Shown: positions 1 to 9,019 of the stretch, in pieces
Position numbering within the stretch: position 1 is the stretch's first letter
Layout of the letters: the number at the start of each line of letters is the position of its first letter
Translations under genes and position numbers: made by a program
Notes under the pieces: generated by a model
Told to the model about the DNA's origin: nothing
The model's input: the letters and a program-made list of their open reading frames with translations, nothing else
Database searches by the model: none
Assembly: GCF_004022425.1 (NCBI RefSeq)
Contig: NZ_RBZY01000025.1
Coordinates: 1-53,110 of the forward strand
Direction: 5' to 3'
DNA length: 53,110 nt
From: Microbacterium enclense
Lineage (GTDB): Bacteria; Actinomycetota; Actinomycetes; Actinomycetales; Microbacteriaceae

Positions 1-46
1 GCCACTTCTGTCGCCCCGGGGCCACCTGCGACCACCCCCCCCGCCA

Positions 47-98
47 CCGTGACAGCGCCGTGACAGCACCACCCTCGCCGTGACAGCGGCGCGACAGC
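47..98 (+). repeat. Short direct repeats upstream of the ABC exporter
   Basis: Three exact copies of CCGTGACAGC lie at 47-56, 58-67 and 78-87, and a fourth degenerate copy (GCGCGACAGC) ends at 98. They sit immediately before the exporter start at 121. Spacings of 11 and 20 bases put the copies on about the same helix face, as expected for a regulator's direct-repeat operator. The binding protein is not known and a simple low-complexity origin cannot be excluded. Confidence 0.4.
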
Positions 99-120
99 AC
101 CCCCGGCGCATCCTGTCGTC

Positions 121-1131
121 ATGACCACCTCATCCACCCGCGTTCCCGCGGTACGAGCCGAAGGGCTCGTCAAGACGTTCGGCTCGAACAGGGCCGTCGA
201 CGGCGTCGACCTCGTCGTCGAAGCCGGGACCGTCTACGGCGTTCTCGGCCCCAACGGTGCCGGCAAGACCACCACGATCAGCATGCTCACGACGCTGCTG
301 CGTCCCGACGGCGGGCGGGCCGAGATCTTCGGCCACGACGTCGTCAAGGAAGCGCACGTCGTCCGACAGCTCATCGGCCTGACGGGGCAGTTCGCGTCGG
401 TCGACGAAAAGCTCTCGGCCACCGAGAACCTCATGATCTTCGGCCGGCTCCTCGGGCTCTCGCGTGCCGACGCCCGCCGCAAGGCGACGGAGCTGCTCGA
501 GGAGTTCGGCCTCACCGAGGCCGCCTCCCGGCCCCTCGCGAAGTTCTCCGGCGGCATGCGCCGTCGCCTCGACCTCGCGGCATCCCTCATCGCCCAGCCG
601 CCGCTCATCTTCCTCGACGAGCCGACGACGGGCCTCGACCCCCGCACCCGCGGGCAGATGTGGGACACGATCCGCCGGCTGGTCGCGACCGGCTCCACGG
701 TCGTGCTCACGACGCAGTACCTCGACGAGGCCGACCAGCTCGCCGACCGCATCGCCGTCATCGACCGCGGACGCGTCGTCGCCGAGGGTACGGCGCTCGA
801 GCTCAAGGCATCCGTCGGTCAGGCGTCGCTCGTGCTGCGCCTGCAGCCGGGCTCCGACCTCGAGGTCGCTCGCGCCACCATCGGACGGGTCCTGGATGCC
901 ACGGCCATCGTGTCTCCCGAGGCGGCGCGCCTCACGGTGCCGATGTCCGACCCGGACGAGGTCACCGATCTGCTCGTCGCGTTCCGCGCGGCGGGCGTGC
1001 ACCTGAGCGAGTTCAGCGTGCAGCAGCCGACCCTCGACGAGGTCTTCCTCACCCTCACCGGCAGCGGAGTGCCGGCCGACGACGACGCGGCGCGCGAGAG
1101 CGCCGACGACCTGGAAGGAGTCCGCGCATGA
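121..1131 (+). CDS. Daunorubicin-resistance-type ABC transporter ATP-binding protein (DrrA family)
   Basis: ATPase of a two-component ABC-2 exporter that would drive efflux of a drug or lipid-like molecule through the permease encoded next. The 336-residue protein has Walker A GPNGAGKTTT (about residues 41-50), the signature SGGMRRRLDLA (about 143-153) and Walker B LIFLDEPTTGLDP. It also has the roughly 100-residue C-terminal DrrA extension with the late QQPTLDEVFLTLTG motif typical of the family. The stop overlaps the permease start (ATGA at 1128), so the two are translationally coupled. The substrate cannot be told from sequence; the DrrA name is a family label, not evidence of daunorubicin export. 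Confidence 0.93.
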   Translation: MTTSSTRVPAVRAEGLVKTFGSNRAVDGVDLVVEAGTVYGVLGPNGAGKTTTISMLTTLLRPDGGRAEIFGHDVVKEAHVVRQLIGLTGQFASVDEKLSATENLMIFGRLLGLSRADARRKATELLEEFGLTEAASRPLAKFSGGMRRRLDLAASLIAQPPLIFLDEPTTGLDPRTRGQMWDTIRRLVATGSTVVLTTQYLDEADQLADRIAVIDRGRVVAEGTALELKASVGQASLVLRLQPGSDLEVARATIGRVLDATAIVSPEAARLTVPMSDPDEVTDLLVAFRAAGVHLSEFSVQQPTLDEVFLTLTGSGVPADDDAARESADDLEGVRA

Positions 1132-1931
1132 CCGCCCTGACTCTCGAGCGCGACCTGCCCCGCACCGCGGGGCTCGGCCAGACGCTCCGCAACACCCTCA
1201 CGATGGCCTGGCGCGGACTGCTGAAGATCCGCCGCACGCCCGAGCAGCTCATCGACGTCACGGTGCAGCCAATTCTGTTCACGCTGATGTTCACGTACAT
1301 CTTCGGCGGCGCGATCGCCGGCGACGTCGCGAGCTATCTGCCGATCATCATCCCCGGCATCCTCGTCCAGACCGTCATCACGACCTCGGTCGTGACGGGC
1401 GTGCAGCTGCGCGAAGACATGGACAAGGGCGTGTTCGACCGGTTCCGGTCGCTGCCGATCGCCCGCATCGCCCCGCTCTCGGGAGCGCTGCTGGCCGACA
1501 CCGTGCGGTATGCGATCGCCACGACGCTGACCTTCACGATGGGGTTCATCATGGGCTTCCGGCCCGAAGGCGGCCTCGGAGCGGTCGTTCTCGCCGGCCT
1601 CCTGGTCATCGTCTGCTCGTGGGCGATCAGCTGGATCTTCGCGTTCTTCGGCGTGATCGCGCGGACCGCGTCGAGCGTGCAGGGCGTGTCGATCCTCATC
1701 CTGTTCCCGCTGACGTTCCTCTCGAACGCCTTCGTCCCCTCGAACACGATGCCGTCGTGGCTGCAGTGGTTCGTCGACATCAACCCGGTGTCGCACCTGG
1801 TCACTGCGGTCCGCGACCTCGTGAACTCGGGAACGCTGGGCTCCGACGCTCTCGTCTCGCTCATCGGTGCGGCAGTGATCGTGGCGGTCTTCGCCCCGCT
1901 CACGGTCCGCGCCTACATGCGGAAGGCCTAG
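1128..1931 (+). CDS. ABC-2 type transporter permease (DrrB family)
   Basis: Membrane partner of the preceding ATPase, 267 residues. I chose the ATG at 1128 because it overlaps the upstream stop (ATGA), has GGAAGGAG a few bases upstream and gives the usual DrrB length. After a polar N-terminus there are about six hydrophobic segments, starting with the region LFTLMFTYIFGGAIAG and ending near the C-terminus, and the central NAFVPSNTMPSW loop is typical of ABC-2 permeases. Its TAG stop overlaps by four bases the stop of the convergent regulator gene, so there is no room for a separate terminator. Confidence 0.92.
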   Translation: MTALTLERDLPRTAGLGQTLRNTLTMAWRGLLKIRRTPEQLIDVTVQPILFTLMFTYIFGGAIAGDVASYLPIIIPGILVQTVITTSVVTGVQLREDMDKGVFDRFRSLPIARIAPLSGALLADTVRYAIATTLTFTMGFIMGFRPEGGLGAVVLAGLLVIVCSWAISWIFAFFGVIARTASSVQGVSILILFPLTFLSNAFVPSNTMPSWLQWFVDINPVSHLVTAVRDLVNSGTLGSDALVSLIGAAVIVAVFAPLTVRAYMRKA

Positions 1932-4762
1932 TCGAGCAGGGCCGCGAGCACGTCGGCATCCACTTCTCCGAGAGGGATGCCGGGCGCGGATGCCGGAACC
2001 TCTCCGGCATCCGCGCCGAGGCGTTCCCCGACCCACCGCCGGAAGGGGTCGCGCTCGTCGGCGGCACCGCGGACGGCCTCGGCTCGGGCGAGCGCCTCGC
2101 GCGCGACCTCAGGTCGGCCCGCGGCGGCGTTCCATCCCGCGACGGCGACAAGCACGGAAGCGACGATCGGATGGTCGCGCGAGCGGACGGCGAGGGGCAG
2201 GGCTTCGCGCAGCGCGGCCCGGGCGTCGTCGCGACGGCCGAGCAGCAGCAGCGCCTCCGCGCGTTGCGCTCCCGCCCAGGCCGTGATCTGTTCGGGGAAT
2301 CCGGGCTCCGGGCTGATCCGGTCGGCGTGGGCCAGCGCGGCCGCTCCGTCGCCCGCGGCGATCTCCACCTGTGTCGCGGCCATGCGCGCCTGGGTCACGG
2401 CGCGGACGGAACCGTCGGCGGCGGCGACCGTCCCGATGTCGGCGGTGCGGGTGCGTGCCTCGTCGAGTCTGCCGAGCCGCAGCAGGATACCGATGGCCTG
2501 GGTCCGCTGCTGCAGCAGGTCGGACACCGACGACAGGCCTGCGACGACGTCGAGGGCCCGGTCGGTCACCTCAAGCGCCTCGTCGAGACGGCCGGCGAGC
2601 ATGAGCCACTCCGCCCGGAGCTGGCTGGCGATCCCGATGCCCCAGGGGTCGCCCACCTCGGTGAACATCCGGAGCGCTCGCTCGCTCTCGCTCCCGAGCG
2701 CGGTCGTGTCGCCGGCGTTCGCCGCGGCGCCGGCCCGCAGCACCCGGAGGGTCGCTCTCGACCACAGCGGGGCGGCGTCGATCTCGGTGTCGGCGACATC
2801 GACGTGCCACGTGCGCCCGGCGCCGTCGGCCTCGAGGATCGTCTCGGCCAGGCGCAGCAGGGGAGCAACGAGCACGCTCACCTCGGACGGATGCCGGAGG
2901 GCGGCGGCCTCGATCTCGAGGCGACGCGCGGCGAAGGCCGCGGGATCGGCCCGCGCCACGGTCCCGGCCTCGGGGAACGACGCCGAGAACAGAGCCAGCG
3001 CCTCGATCACCACCCCCGGCTCGTCGTCGAGCGGCGCGTGCGGGTCGGCGAACACCGCCAGAGCCGGGCGCAGCTGCTCGACGCGTTCGCGCACCGCCCA
3101 CGCCCACAGCAGCGCCCGCAGCAGGCGCCGACCCGCGCGGCGGTCCTGACCGACCGAGCGCGTGCGCAGTGCCGCCGACAGGTTCTCCTCGTTGGCGTCG
3201 AACCACTCCAGCCCGGCGCGCAGTCCCGGCCCGCGCATCGTGCTCTCGCGCTCCGCCGCGAGAGTCGTGAGCACGTCGGCCGCGCGCTCGCGAAACGCGG
3301 TCTCGGCTCCCTCGGCGCGGAGCCGGTCGAGCCCGTACTCGCGGACGGTCTCAAGCAGCCGGAAGCGGCCGTCCCGTCGGACGAGCAGCGACCGGTCGAC
3401 GAGGGCGTCGAACACGGCGGCATCCACCGCGAACGCGCCCGCGACGGCGCGGACGTCTCCGCTGCCGATCCCGTCGGGGAACACCGACGCGGCCCGGAGG
3501 GCCACCCGCTCGGCATCGGTGAGGGTGTCCCAGCTCCAGTCGATCAGCGCCCGCAGGGTGCGGTGCCGGTCGGGGCTCAGGCGCGGACCGTGAGCGAGAA
3601 GCGCGAAGCGGTCGCCGAGGCCCGCGTCGATCTCGGCGAGCGTCAGCGTGCGGGCGCGCGCGGCGGCGAGCTCGATCGCGAGGGGGAGGCCGTCGAGGCG
3701 CTGGACGATGCTCTCGGCCGTGGACTGCTCCTCGGCGGACGGCGGGGTCCCCCGTGCGGAGCGCACCCGTCGCGCGAACAGCTCGTCGGCGTCGAGGGCC
3801 GGCAGGGGGCCGAGATCGACGAACGCCTCTCCGACGACACCGAGGGGTTCGCGGCTCGTCGCGAGGATCCGCAACCCGGGCGTGCTGAGCAGGAGGGCGT
3901 GGGCGACCTCGGCGGCTTCGAGGATCACGTGCTCGCAGTTGTCGAGCAGTACGACGACGTCACGCCCGGCGACGGCGTCGAGGACGCGCTCGCGGGGTGT
4001 CGCCGGTGCGACGGCGGACGTCTCGTTCAACCGGATGCCGTGCCCCACCGCGCCCGCGAGAGCCGCCCACACTTCGCCCGACGCGGCCGGGGCGAGCTCG
4101 ACGATCAGGGCGTCGGGGGCGCCGCGCACGGTCTCGAGGGCGAGCGTGGTCTTGCCGGCGCCGCCGGGGCCGATGATCGTGACCAGCCGATCGGTGGCGA
4201 GCCTTTCCCGGATGGCATCCAGTTCGTCGGCGCGCCCGACCAGGCCCGCGATCGCCGCGGGGACCCTCGGCGTCTCCGGAAGGGGCGCGGGCGCTGCGGC
4301 GACGAGACGCTCGGCGTGGCCGCGGTCCTGCCACAGGTCGCGCACGAGCCAGTCGAAGCCGTCGTGCGGGATCCACGGGTCGCCGACCCACAGTTCGGGG
4401 GCGTCGCGGGCGAGTGCCGAGTCGCCGCGCTGGCGCGCCGTGGCGACGAGGTCTTGGAAGCGGGTGATGTCGACGGCGTCGCGCGTGACATCGAGGCGGT
4501 AGCCGCCGGGGACCGACGCGAGGAGCCCGTCGGGGAGCGTCCGCCGCAGGCGCGAGGCGAGCGACTGCAGGGCGGCGCGCGGGTCGTCGGGGGCGTCCGA
4601 GGGCCACACGTCGTCGGCGAGGGCGCGGTAGCCCACGGTGGTCCCGGCGTCGACGGCGAGGCGCAGCAGCAGAGCCTGCTGTCCGCGCCCGGGGACCGTC
4701 CCCTCGTCCGCGCCCCGCGCCACCGAGAGGCCGCCGAAGAACCGCACCTTCACGCTGTTCAC
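1928..4762 (-). CDS. SARP/BTAD-type transcriptional regulator with NB-ARC-like ATPase and TPR region
   Basis: Large multidomain regulator of 944 residues. Residues 1-95 form an OmpR-type winged helix (FFGGLSVARG at the start, LASRLRRTL recognition region, SVPGGYRL wing). A short stretch to about 145 resembles a clipped BTAD domain. Then comes a P-loop ATPase with GPGGAGKTT at 198-206 and Walker B-like VVLLDNCEHV near 270. The C-terminal half is helical and alanine-rich, like the TPR arrays of AfsR/GutR-type regulators. The cognate target is unknown; the convergent exporter is a candidate only by proximity. Its stop overlaps the permease stop. Confidence 0.88.
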   Translation of the reverse strand: MNSVKVRFFGGLSVARGADEGTVPGRGQQALLLRLAVDAGTTVGYRALADDVWPSDAPDDPRAALQSLASRLRRTLPDGLLASVPGGYRLDVTRDAVDITRFQDLVATARQRGDSALARDAPELWVGDPWIPHDGFDWLVRDLWQDRGHAERLVAAAPAPLPETPRVPAAIAGLVGRADELDAIRERLATDRLVTIIGPGGAGKTTLALETVRGAPDALIVELAPAASGEVWAALAGAVGHGIRLNETSAVAPATPRERVLDAVAGRDVVVLLDNCEHVILEAAEVAHALLLSTPGLRILATSREPLGVVGEAFVDLGPLPALDADELFARRVRSARGTPPSAEEQSTAESIVQRLDGLPLAIELAAARARTLTLAEIDAGLGDRFALLAHGPRLSPDRHRTLRALIDWSWDTLTDAERVALRAASVFPDGIGSGDVRAVAGAFAVDAAVFDALVDRSLLVRRDGRFRLLETVREYGLDRLRAEGAETAFRERAADVLTTLAAERESTMRGPGLRAGLEWFDANEENLSAALRTRSVGQDRRAGRRLLRALLWAWAVRERVEQLRPALAVFADPHAPLDDEPGVVIEALALFSASFPEAGTVARADPAAFAARRLEIEAAALRHPSEVSVLVAPLLRLAETILEADGAGRTWHVDVADTEIDAAPLWSRATLRVLRAGAAANAGDTTALGSESERALRMFTEVGDPWGIGIASQLRAEWLMLAGRLDEALEVTDRALDVVAGLSSVSDLLQQRTQAIGILLRLGRLDEARTRTADIGTVAAADGSVRAVTQARMAATQVEIAAGDGAAALAHADRISPEPGFPEQITAWAGAQRAEALLLLGRRDDARAALREALPLAVRSRDHPIVASVLVAVAGWNAAAGRPEVAREALARAEAVRGAADERDPFRRWVGERLGADAGEVPASAPGIPLGEVDADVLAALLD

Positions 4763-4813
4763 TCTAGGTCGCGACCCGCAGCGCGCATCCCCCCGCCCCG
4801 TCCCGCGCTCGAT

Positions 4814-4886
4814 CGCCGAGACTGCATCTCACTGACAAGTCCATTGCAGCCTGCAGCGGGTTTGTCAGGCGCGTGCAGTCTCGGCG
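4814..4886. repeat. Dispersed extragenic palindrome, family 1, copy A
   Basis: A 73-base imperfect palindrome fills most of the gap between the LacI stop and the BTAD regulator start. Outer arms CGCCGAGACTGCA (4814-4826) and TGCAGTCTCGGCG (4874-4886) are perfect complements. Inner arms TGACAA/TTGTCA (4833-4838/4862-4867) and a central TGCAG/CTGCA pair extend the fold. A related element with the same internal words lies at 47785-47857. This is a REP-like repeat; no transposase is nearby. Confidence 0.8.
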
Positions 4887-4916
4887 ACCGGGCGCGGCCG
4901 CGAGCGCCGACGCGCG

Positions 4917-5915
4917 TCAGGCGCGGGAGGTGCTCGCCCGCACGACGAGACGCGGTTCGGTCACGCGGACGCGGTCGGCGGGGCCATCGGCATCCCACAC
5001 CTCCGCCAGCAGGTCCACGCAGGCCGCACCGAAGTCGCGGGGCTCGAGGTCGAACGCCGTCACGCTCGGGGTGAGCAGGGCGTGCATCGGCTCGTCGACG
5101 TAGGCGGCGAGCAGCAGGTCGTCGCCGACCCGGCGTCCGGCGCGGGCGGCGGAGTCGAGTGCGGGAGCCGCGGAACCGCTCGGCACGAGGACGAGGGCGT
5201 CGACGTCTTCGGTGGCGAGCACATCGTCGACGGCACCGGCGACCTCATCGGCGGTCGGGACGAACGCGATGCGCCGGGAGATCGGGATGCCGCCGTGCCT
5301 GGCGACCCAGGCGGTGTAAGCGCCGGTGATGTCGCGGCTCCAGGCGGTGCCGTCGGGCGGCAGCACCGCGGCGATGCGGTGCGCGCCGGCCGCGGCGAGG
5401 TGATCGAGCAGGCCCGTGAGGGCTGCCGTGTGGTCGGAGACGACGCTCGCGCGGACCCGGTCGTCGCCGCCGAGGACGTGCTCGCCGCTCACGACGGGCC
5501 GTCCCGTGTCGAGGATCGCGCGGATGCCGGCATCCTCGGTCGTGGCATCGACGACGACGTACCCGTCGACGAAGGCCGTGGGGGCGGTGACGTCGTCGGG
5601 TTCCCGGTGGGGCAGGAGGATGACGGAGAGGCCGCGACGGTCGGCGGCATCCACGACTCCGAAGGCGAACTCGGTGTAGTACGGCAGCCTGGTCGACCCG
5701 GGCGGCAGGTACAGGCCGACGGCGCCGTACCGGGCCGTACGGAGGCTGCGCGCCGGGACGTTGACGGTGTAGTTCAGCTCGCGGGCGACGGCGAGGACCC
5801 GGTCGCGTGTCTCGGGCGAGACCCCCGGTTTGTCGCGCAGGGCGAAGGAGGCCGCCGCGATCGACACACCGGCGGACGCGGCCACGTCGTGGAGCGTCGG
5901 CTTTCGGGGGGTCAC
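4917..5915 (-). CDS. LacI family transcriptional regulator
   Basis: DNA-binding repressor of 332 residues in the usual LacI/GalR layout. The N-terminal helix-turn-helix reads TLHDVAASAGVSIAAASFAL (about residues 6-25), followed by the hinge region ARSLRTARYGAVGLYLP and a periplasmic-binding-protein-like sensor domain ending in PRLVVRAS. I chose the GTG at 5915 because it gives the normal short N-terminus before the HTH; open frame upstream has no family resemblance. It is divergent from the MFS-amidohydrolase-deiminase-amidase operon and probably represses it through the palindrome at 5966-5977. The effector is unknown, plausibly the nitrogen compound the operon degrades. Confidence 0.93.
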   Translation of the reverse strand: MTPRKPTLHDVAASAGVSIAAASFALRDKPGVSPETRDRVLAVARELNYTVNVPARSLRTARYGAVGLYLPPGSTRLPYYTEFAFGVVDAADRRGLSVILLPHREPDDVTAPTAFVDGYVVVDATTEDAGIRAILDTGRPVVSGEHVLGGDDRVRASVVSDHTAALTGLLDHLAAAGAHRIAAVLPPDGTAWSRDITGAYTAWVARHGGIPISRRIAFVPTADEVAGAVDDVLATEDVDALVLVPSGSAAPALDSAARAGRRVGDDLLLAAYVDEPMHALLTPSVTAFDLEPRDFGAACVDLLAEVWDADGPADRVRVTEPRLVVRASTSRA

Positions 5916-5949
5916 GTGTGCCGACGCTACCCGACGGTTCGACCGGGTC

Positions 5950-5978
5950 TTGCGCCGATCGGAACTTAAACGTTTAAT
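5950..5978 (+). promoter_or_regulatory. Promoter of the catabolic operon with LacI operator over the -10
   Basis: A sigma70-like promoter can be read as TTGCGC at 5950-5955, a 17-base spacer, and TTTAAT at 5973-5978. The perfect 12-base palindrome TTAAACGTTTAA at 5966-5977, with the central CG typical of LacI-family operators, overlaps the spacer and -10. Binding there would block polymerase. It is an AT-rich island in otherwise very GC-rich DNA and lies between the lacI-type gene and the MFS gene. A 5' leader of about 125 bases would result. Confidence 0.72.
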
Positions 5979-6113
5979 GTCCCTGAAACACCATCGACGC
6001 CGGAACCGAAACACTCGGTCCGTAGCCTCGGCCTCATCCGGTCGCGATCGACGACGATTCCGACCGGGGCCCACCCCGCACCGCCGGCCCGCCGGCGCTC
6101 CCGAAAGGTCTCC

Positions 6114-7358
6114 GTGTCTTCCACCACCCGCGACACCGCCGCCGTCGCCGCCACAGGCTCGACCCGCGTTCCACTGCGCCTTCCCACCGCGAGCTCGACG
6201 TTCATCGTCGGCATCGCCGGGTACCTCGGCGTCAACCTCTCGCCGTACATGATCATCGCCGTGCAGGAGGGGCTGGGCGCCGACGTGCTCACCGCGAGCT
6301 GGCTCGTCACCGGTGCCCTGCTGCTCACCGCCCTCACGGGCCTCGCTGTGGCCCCGCTGTGCGCCGGGCGCTCGCGCCGAACGGTCGCTCGCGCGGGTCT
6401 GCTGCTCGCCGTCGCCGGCTTCGGACTCGCCGCTCTCGTCCCGGTTCTGCTCCTCCCGGGTCTCCTCGTCGGTGGGGTCGGCGCGGGTGGGGCGGTCGCC
6501 GCCTCGGGCGCCGCGATCGCGGCGTTCCGCAATCCCGACCGGGTCGCCGGCTTCTACGGCCTGGCCAACCGCGGCATCATCACCGTCGTCCTCGCGGTCG
6601 TGCCGATGATCGGGCTCGCCCCGATCGACGTGTTCGGGTCGATGGCGGTGTTCAGCCTCGTCGCTCTCGTGCTCGTGATGTGGCTGCCCGGCGCTCCCGC
6701 CGCCCCGGTGCACGCCGAAGCCGCCGTGCGCCAGGAATCGTCGGCGGCGACGCGGCGCTCCGCGGTGAAGCCCTCGCGCACCGTGACGATCGCGGGGTTC
6801 ACCCTGCTCGTCGTCTTCGCCCTCTGGGCCGCGAGCGAGGACTCGCTGTGGGCGATGGTCGGGGTCATGGGCGCCGACCAGGCCGGGCTCACCCCCGAGG
6901 GCCTCGGCTTCGCGCTCTCCGGGGCTACGGCGGGCGGCCTGCTCGCCTCGATCGGACTCATGATCGTCGGTGACCGCCTGGGCCGTGGCATCCCGCTCAT
7001 CGTGCTGCTCGTGATCGGCGGCATCCTGAAGATCGTCCAGGGCACGATCTCCGACCCCACGCTCTTCGTCGTCGTCTTCATCGTCTGGAACACCGTCTAC
7101 GCGCTGGTCTTCGCCTTCTTCATCTCGACGTCGGCCGCCCTCGACGTCGACGGACGCTGGTCGGGCCCGCTCCTGGCCACCTACCTCGTCGGCTCTGCGC
7201 TGACCCCCGTGATCGGTGCCAACCTCGTCGCGGCGCTCGGCTACCAGGGCTTCACGATCACCCTCGCGATCGCGAGCTTCGCGCTCGCCGTCCCGGCGGG
7301 CATCGTCGGGCTCCTCTCGCGGCGCCTCGAGCGTCAGGCGGCGGAGGTGGCCGCATGA
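6114..7358 (+). CDS. MFS transporter
   Basis: Major facilitator superfamily membrane protein of 414 residues with about twelve hydrophobic segments and a polar middle loop near residues 200-220 (rich in Ala, Arg and Ser). The GTG at 6114 is chosen because GAAAGG at 6103-6108 is correctly spaced and the first membrane segment then begins about residue 30. It is first in a tight operon; its stop overlaps the start of the amidohydrolase gene (ATGA at 7355). As the only transporter of the operon it probably imports the compound handled by the enzymes downstream, but no residue identifies the substrate. Confidence 0.88.
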   Translation: MSSTTRDTAAVAATGSTRVPLRLPTASSTFIVGIAGYLGVNLSPYMIIAVQEGLGADVLTASWLVTGALLLTALTGLAVAPLCAGRSRRTVARAGLLLAVAGFGLAALVPVLLLPGLLVGGVGAGGAVAASGAAIAAFRNPDRVAGFYGLANRGIITVVLAVVPMIGLAPIDVFGSMAVFSLVALVLVMWLPGAPAAPVHAEAAVRQESSAATRRSAVKPSRTVTIAGFTLLVVFALWAASEDSLWAMVGVMGADQAGLTPEGLGFALSGATAGGLLASIGLMIVGDRLGRGIPLIVLLVIGGILKIVQGTISDPTLFVVVFIVWNTVYALVFAFFISTSAALDVDGRWSGPLLATYLVGSALTPVIGANLVAALGYQGFTITLAIASFALAVPAGIVGLLSRRLERQAAEVAA

Positions 7359-8986
7359 CCCGCACGCTCTACCGCGGCGGGCGTATCTTCACCGCCGATC
7401 CCGATCCCGACGCGCAGTGGACGGATGCCGTGACCCTCGACGGCGAGACGATCGCCGCCGTGGGAGCCGAGGCCCTCGCGCTCGACGTCGACGCGACCGT
7501 CGACCTCGACGGAGCGCTCCTGTTGCCCGGTTTCACCGATGCCCACACTCATCTCCTGATGATGGGCGCCTCGCTCGGTCAGGTCGCCCTCACGGACGCG
7601 CGGACGCTCGACGGCATCCAGGATCTTCTGCGCGAGGCGCGCGCCGCCGATCCCGACGCCCCCGTGGTGCGCGGCCGGGGCTGGCTGTTCGATTCCGTGC
7701 CGGGTGGAGCCCCGACCGCGGCGATGATCGACGCCGTCGTCGCCGACGTGCCGGTGTACCTGGATGCCAACGACTACCACTCCTGCTGGGTGAACACCGC
7801 CGCTCTGTCCGAGCTCGGCATCACCCGCGACACCCCCGATCCGCTCGGCGGGGCGATCGGCCGCGACGAGCACGGCGAACCCAACGGCATGCTGTTCGAG
7901 ACGGCGGCGGTGCAGTACGCCTGGGGCCAGCGCGATGCCTCGATGACTGATGCCGACCGCGACGAGGCCGTGGAACGGGTGCTCGCTGCGTACGCCGCCG
8001 CCGGCGTCACGGGCGTGGTCGACATGGCGTTCGACGAGCACGCGCTCGCCGCGATCGAGCGGGCGGTCGCCCGGCACGGCGGGAGTCTGCCGCTGCGGGT
8101 CGCGGCGCACTGGCTCGTCGAGAACACCGGCGACCTCGACCGCAACCTGGCGCAGCTCGATCGTGTGGTCGAGCTGGCCCGCCGCCCGGCGTCACCCTGG
8201 CTGCGGGTGGTGGGCATCAAGCTCATCCTCGACGGCGTCATCGACGCGTGCACCGCGGCGATGGGCGCCCCCTACGCCGACGGCTCGAACGCCGAACCCA
8301 TCTGGCCGCTGCACGATCTCGCGCCGGTCGTGGCGGCCGCCGACGCCGCGGGGCTCCAGATCGCGATGCACGCGATCGGCGACGCCGCCAGCGACGCGGC
8401 CCTCACCGCGATCGAGCGGGCGATCGAGGCGAACGGCGACATCCCCCGTCGTCACCGTCTCGAGCACCTCGAGTACGCCGCCCCCGGCACGGCCGAACGC
8501 CTGGCGCGGCTGGGGGTCACGGCATCCCTCCAGCCCGTGCACGCCGACCCGGCGATCTTCGCCAACTGGGCCGCGATGCTCGGCGACGAGCGGGTGGAAC
8601 GGGCGTTCCCGTGGCCCGAGTACGAGCGGGCGGGTGCGCTCGTGGCGTTCTCGACCGACGCTCCCACCGCCCCCTACGACGCGCTGGCGAACATGTACGT
8701 CGCGGCGACGCGGGCCTCGGCCCTCGACCCGTCGGTGCCGGCCGTGCACCCGCAGTACGCCCTTCCGCTCGCGACCGCCATCGGTCACGCGACCCGGGAT
8801 GCCGCCGCCTCGATCGGCGACGCCGACTGGCGCGGACGCGTCGCGCCCGGTTTCGCCGCCGACCTCGTGGTGATCGACACCGACCCGTTCGTCGAGGGCG
8901 CGGCATCCCTCCTCACCGCCCGGGTCAGCGAGACGATCGTCGCCGGCCGCCCCGTCTTCACCCCGACGATCCATGATGTGGTGTGA
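7355..8986 (+). CDS. YtcJ-like metal-dependent amidohydrolase (Amidohydro_3)
   Basis: Cytoplasmic hydrolase of 543 residues, the normal YtcJ length. Visible family features are the metal-binding GFTDAHTHLL (HxH, about residues 54-63), the DANDYHSCWVNTAAL block near 145, AMHAIGDAA near 340, the HRLEHLEY motif and the late FSTDAP and GRVAPGFAADLVVID blocks. Members hydrolyse amide or N-formyl-type bonds, but the specific substrate is unknown. It overlaps the MFS gene by four bases and is 33 bases upstream of the agmatine deiminase gene, within the LacI-controlled operon. Confidence 0.88.
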   Translation: MTRTLYRGGRIFTADPDPDAQWTDAVTLDGETIAAVGAEALALDVDATVDLDGALLLPGFTDAHTHLLMMGASLGQVALTDARTLDGIQDLLREARAADPDAPVVRGRGWLFDSVPGGAPTAAMIDAVVADVPVYLDANDYHSCWVNTAALSELGITRDTPDPLGGAIGRDEHGEPNGMLFETAAVQYAWGQRDASMTDADRDEAVERVLAAYAAAGVTGVVDMAFDEHALAAIERAVARHGGSLPLRVAAHWLVENTGDLDRNLAQLDRVVELARRPASPWLRVVGIKLILDGVIDACTAAMGAPYADGSNAEPIWPLHDLAPVVAAADAAGLQIAMHAIGDAASDAALTAIERAIEANGDIPRRHRLEHLEYAAPGTAERLARLGVTASLQPVHADPAIFANWAAMLGDERVERAFPWPEYERAGALVAFSTDAPTAPYDALANMYVAATRASALDPSVPAVHPQYALPLATAIGHATRDAAASIGDADWRGRVAPGFAADLVVIDTDPFVEGAASLLTARVSETIVAGRPVFTPTIHDVV

Positions 8987-9019
8987 CGGGATGACCGCCC
9001 CGACCCCGGAGGAGAACCC

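Noticed and set aside
1619..5074. Very long plus-strand open frame opposite the BTAD regulator
   Set aside because: It is Arg/Gly/Glu-rich without recognisable motifs, and the minus strand encodes a well-defined winged-helix plus P-loop protein; a GC-rich antisense shadow.
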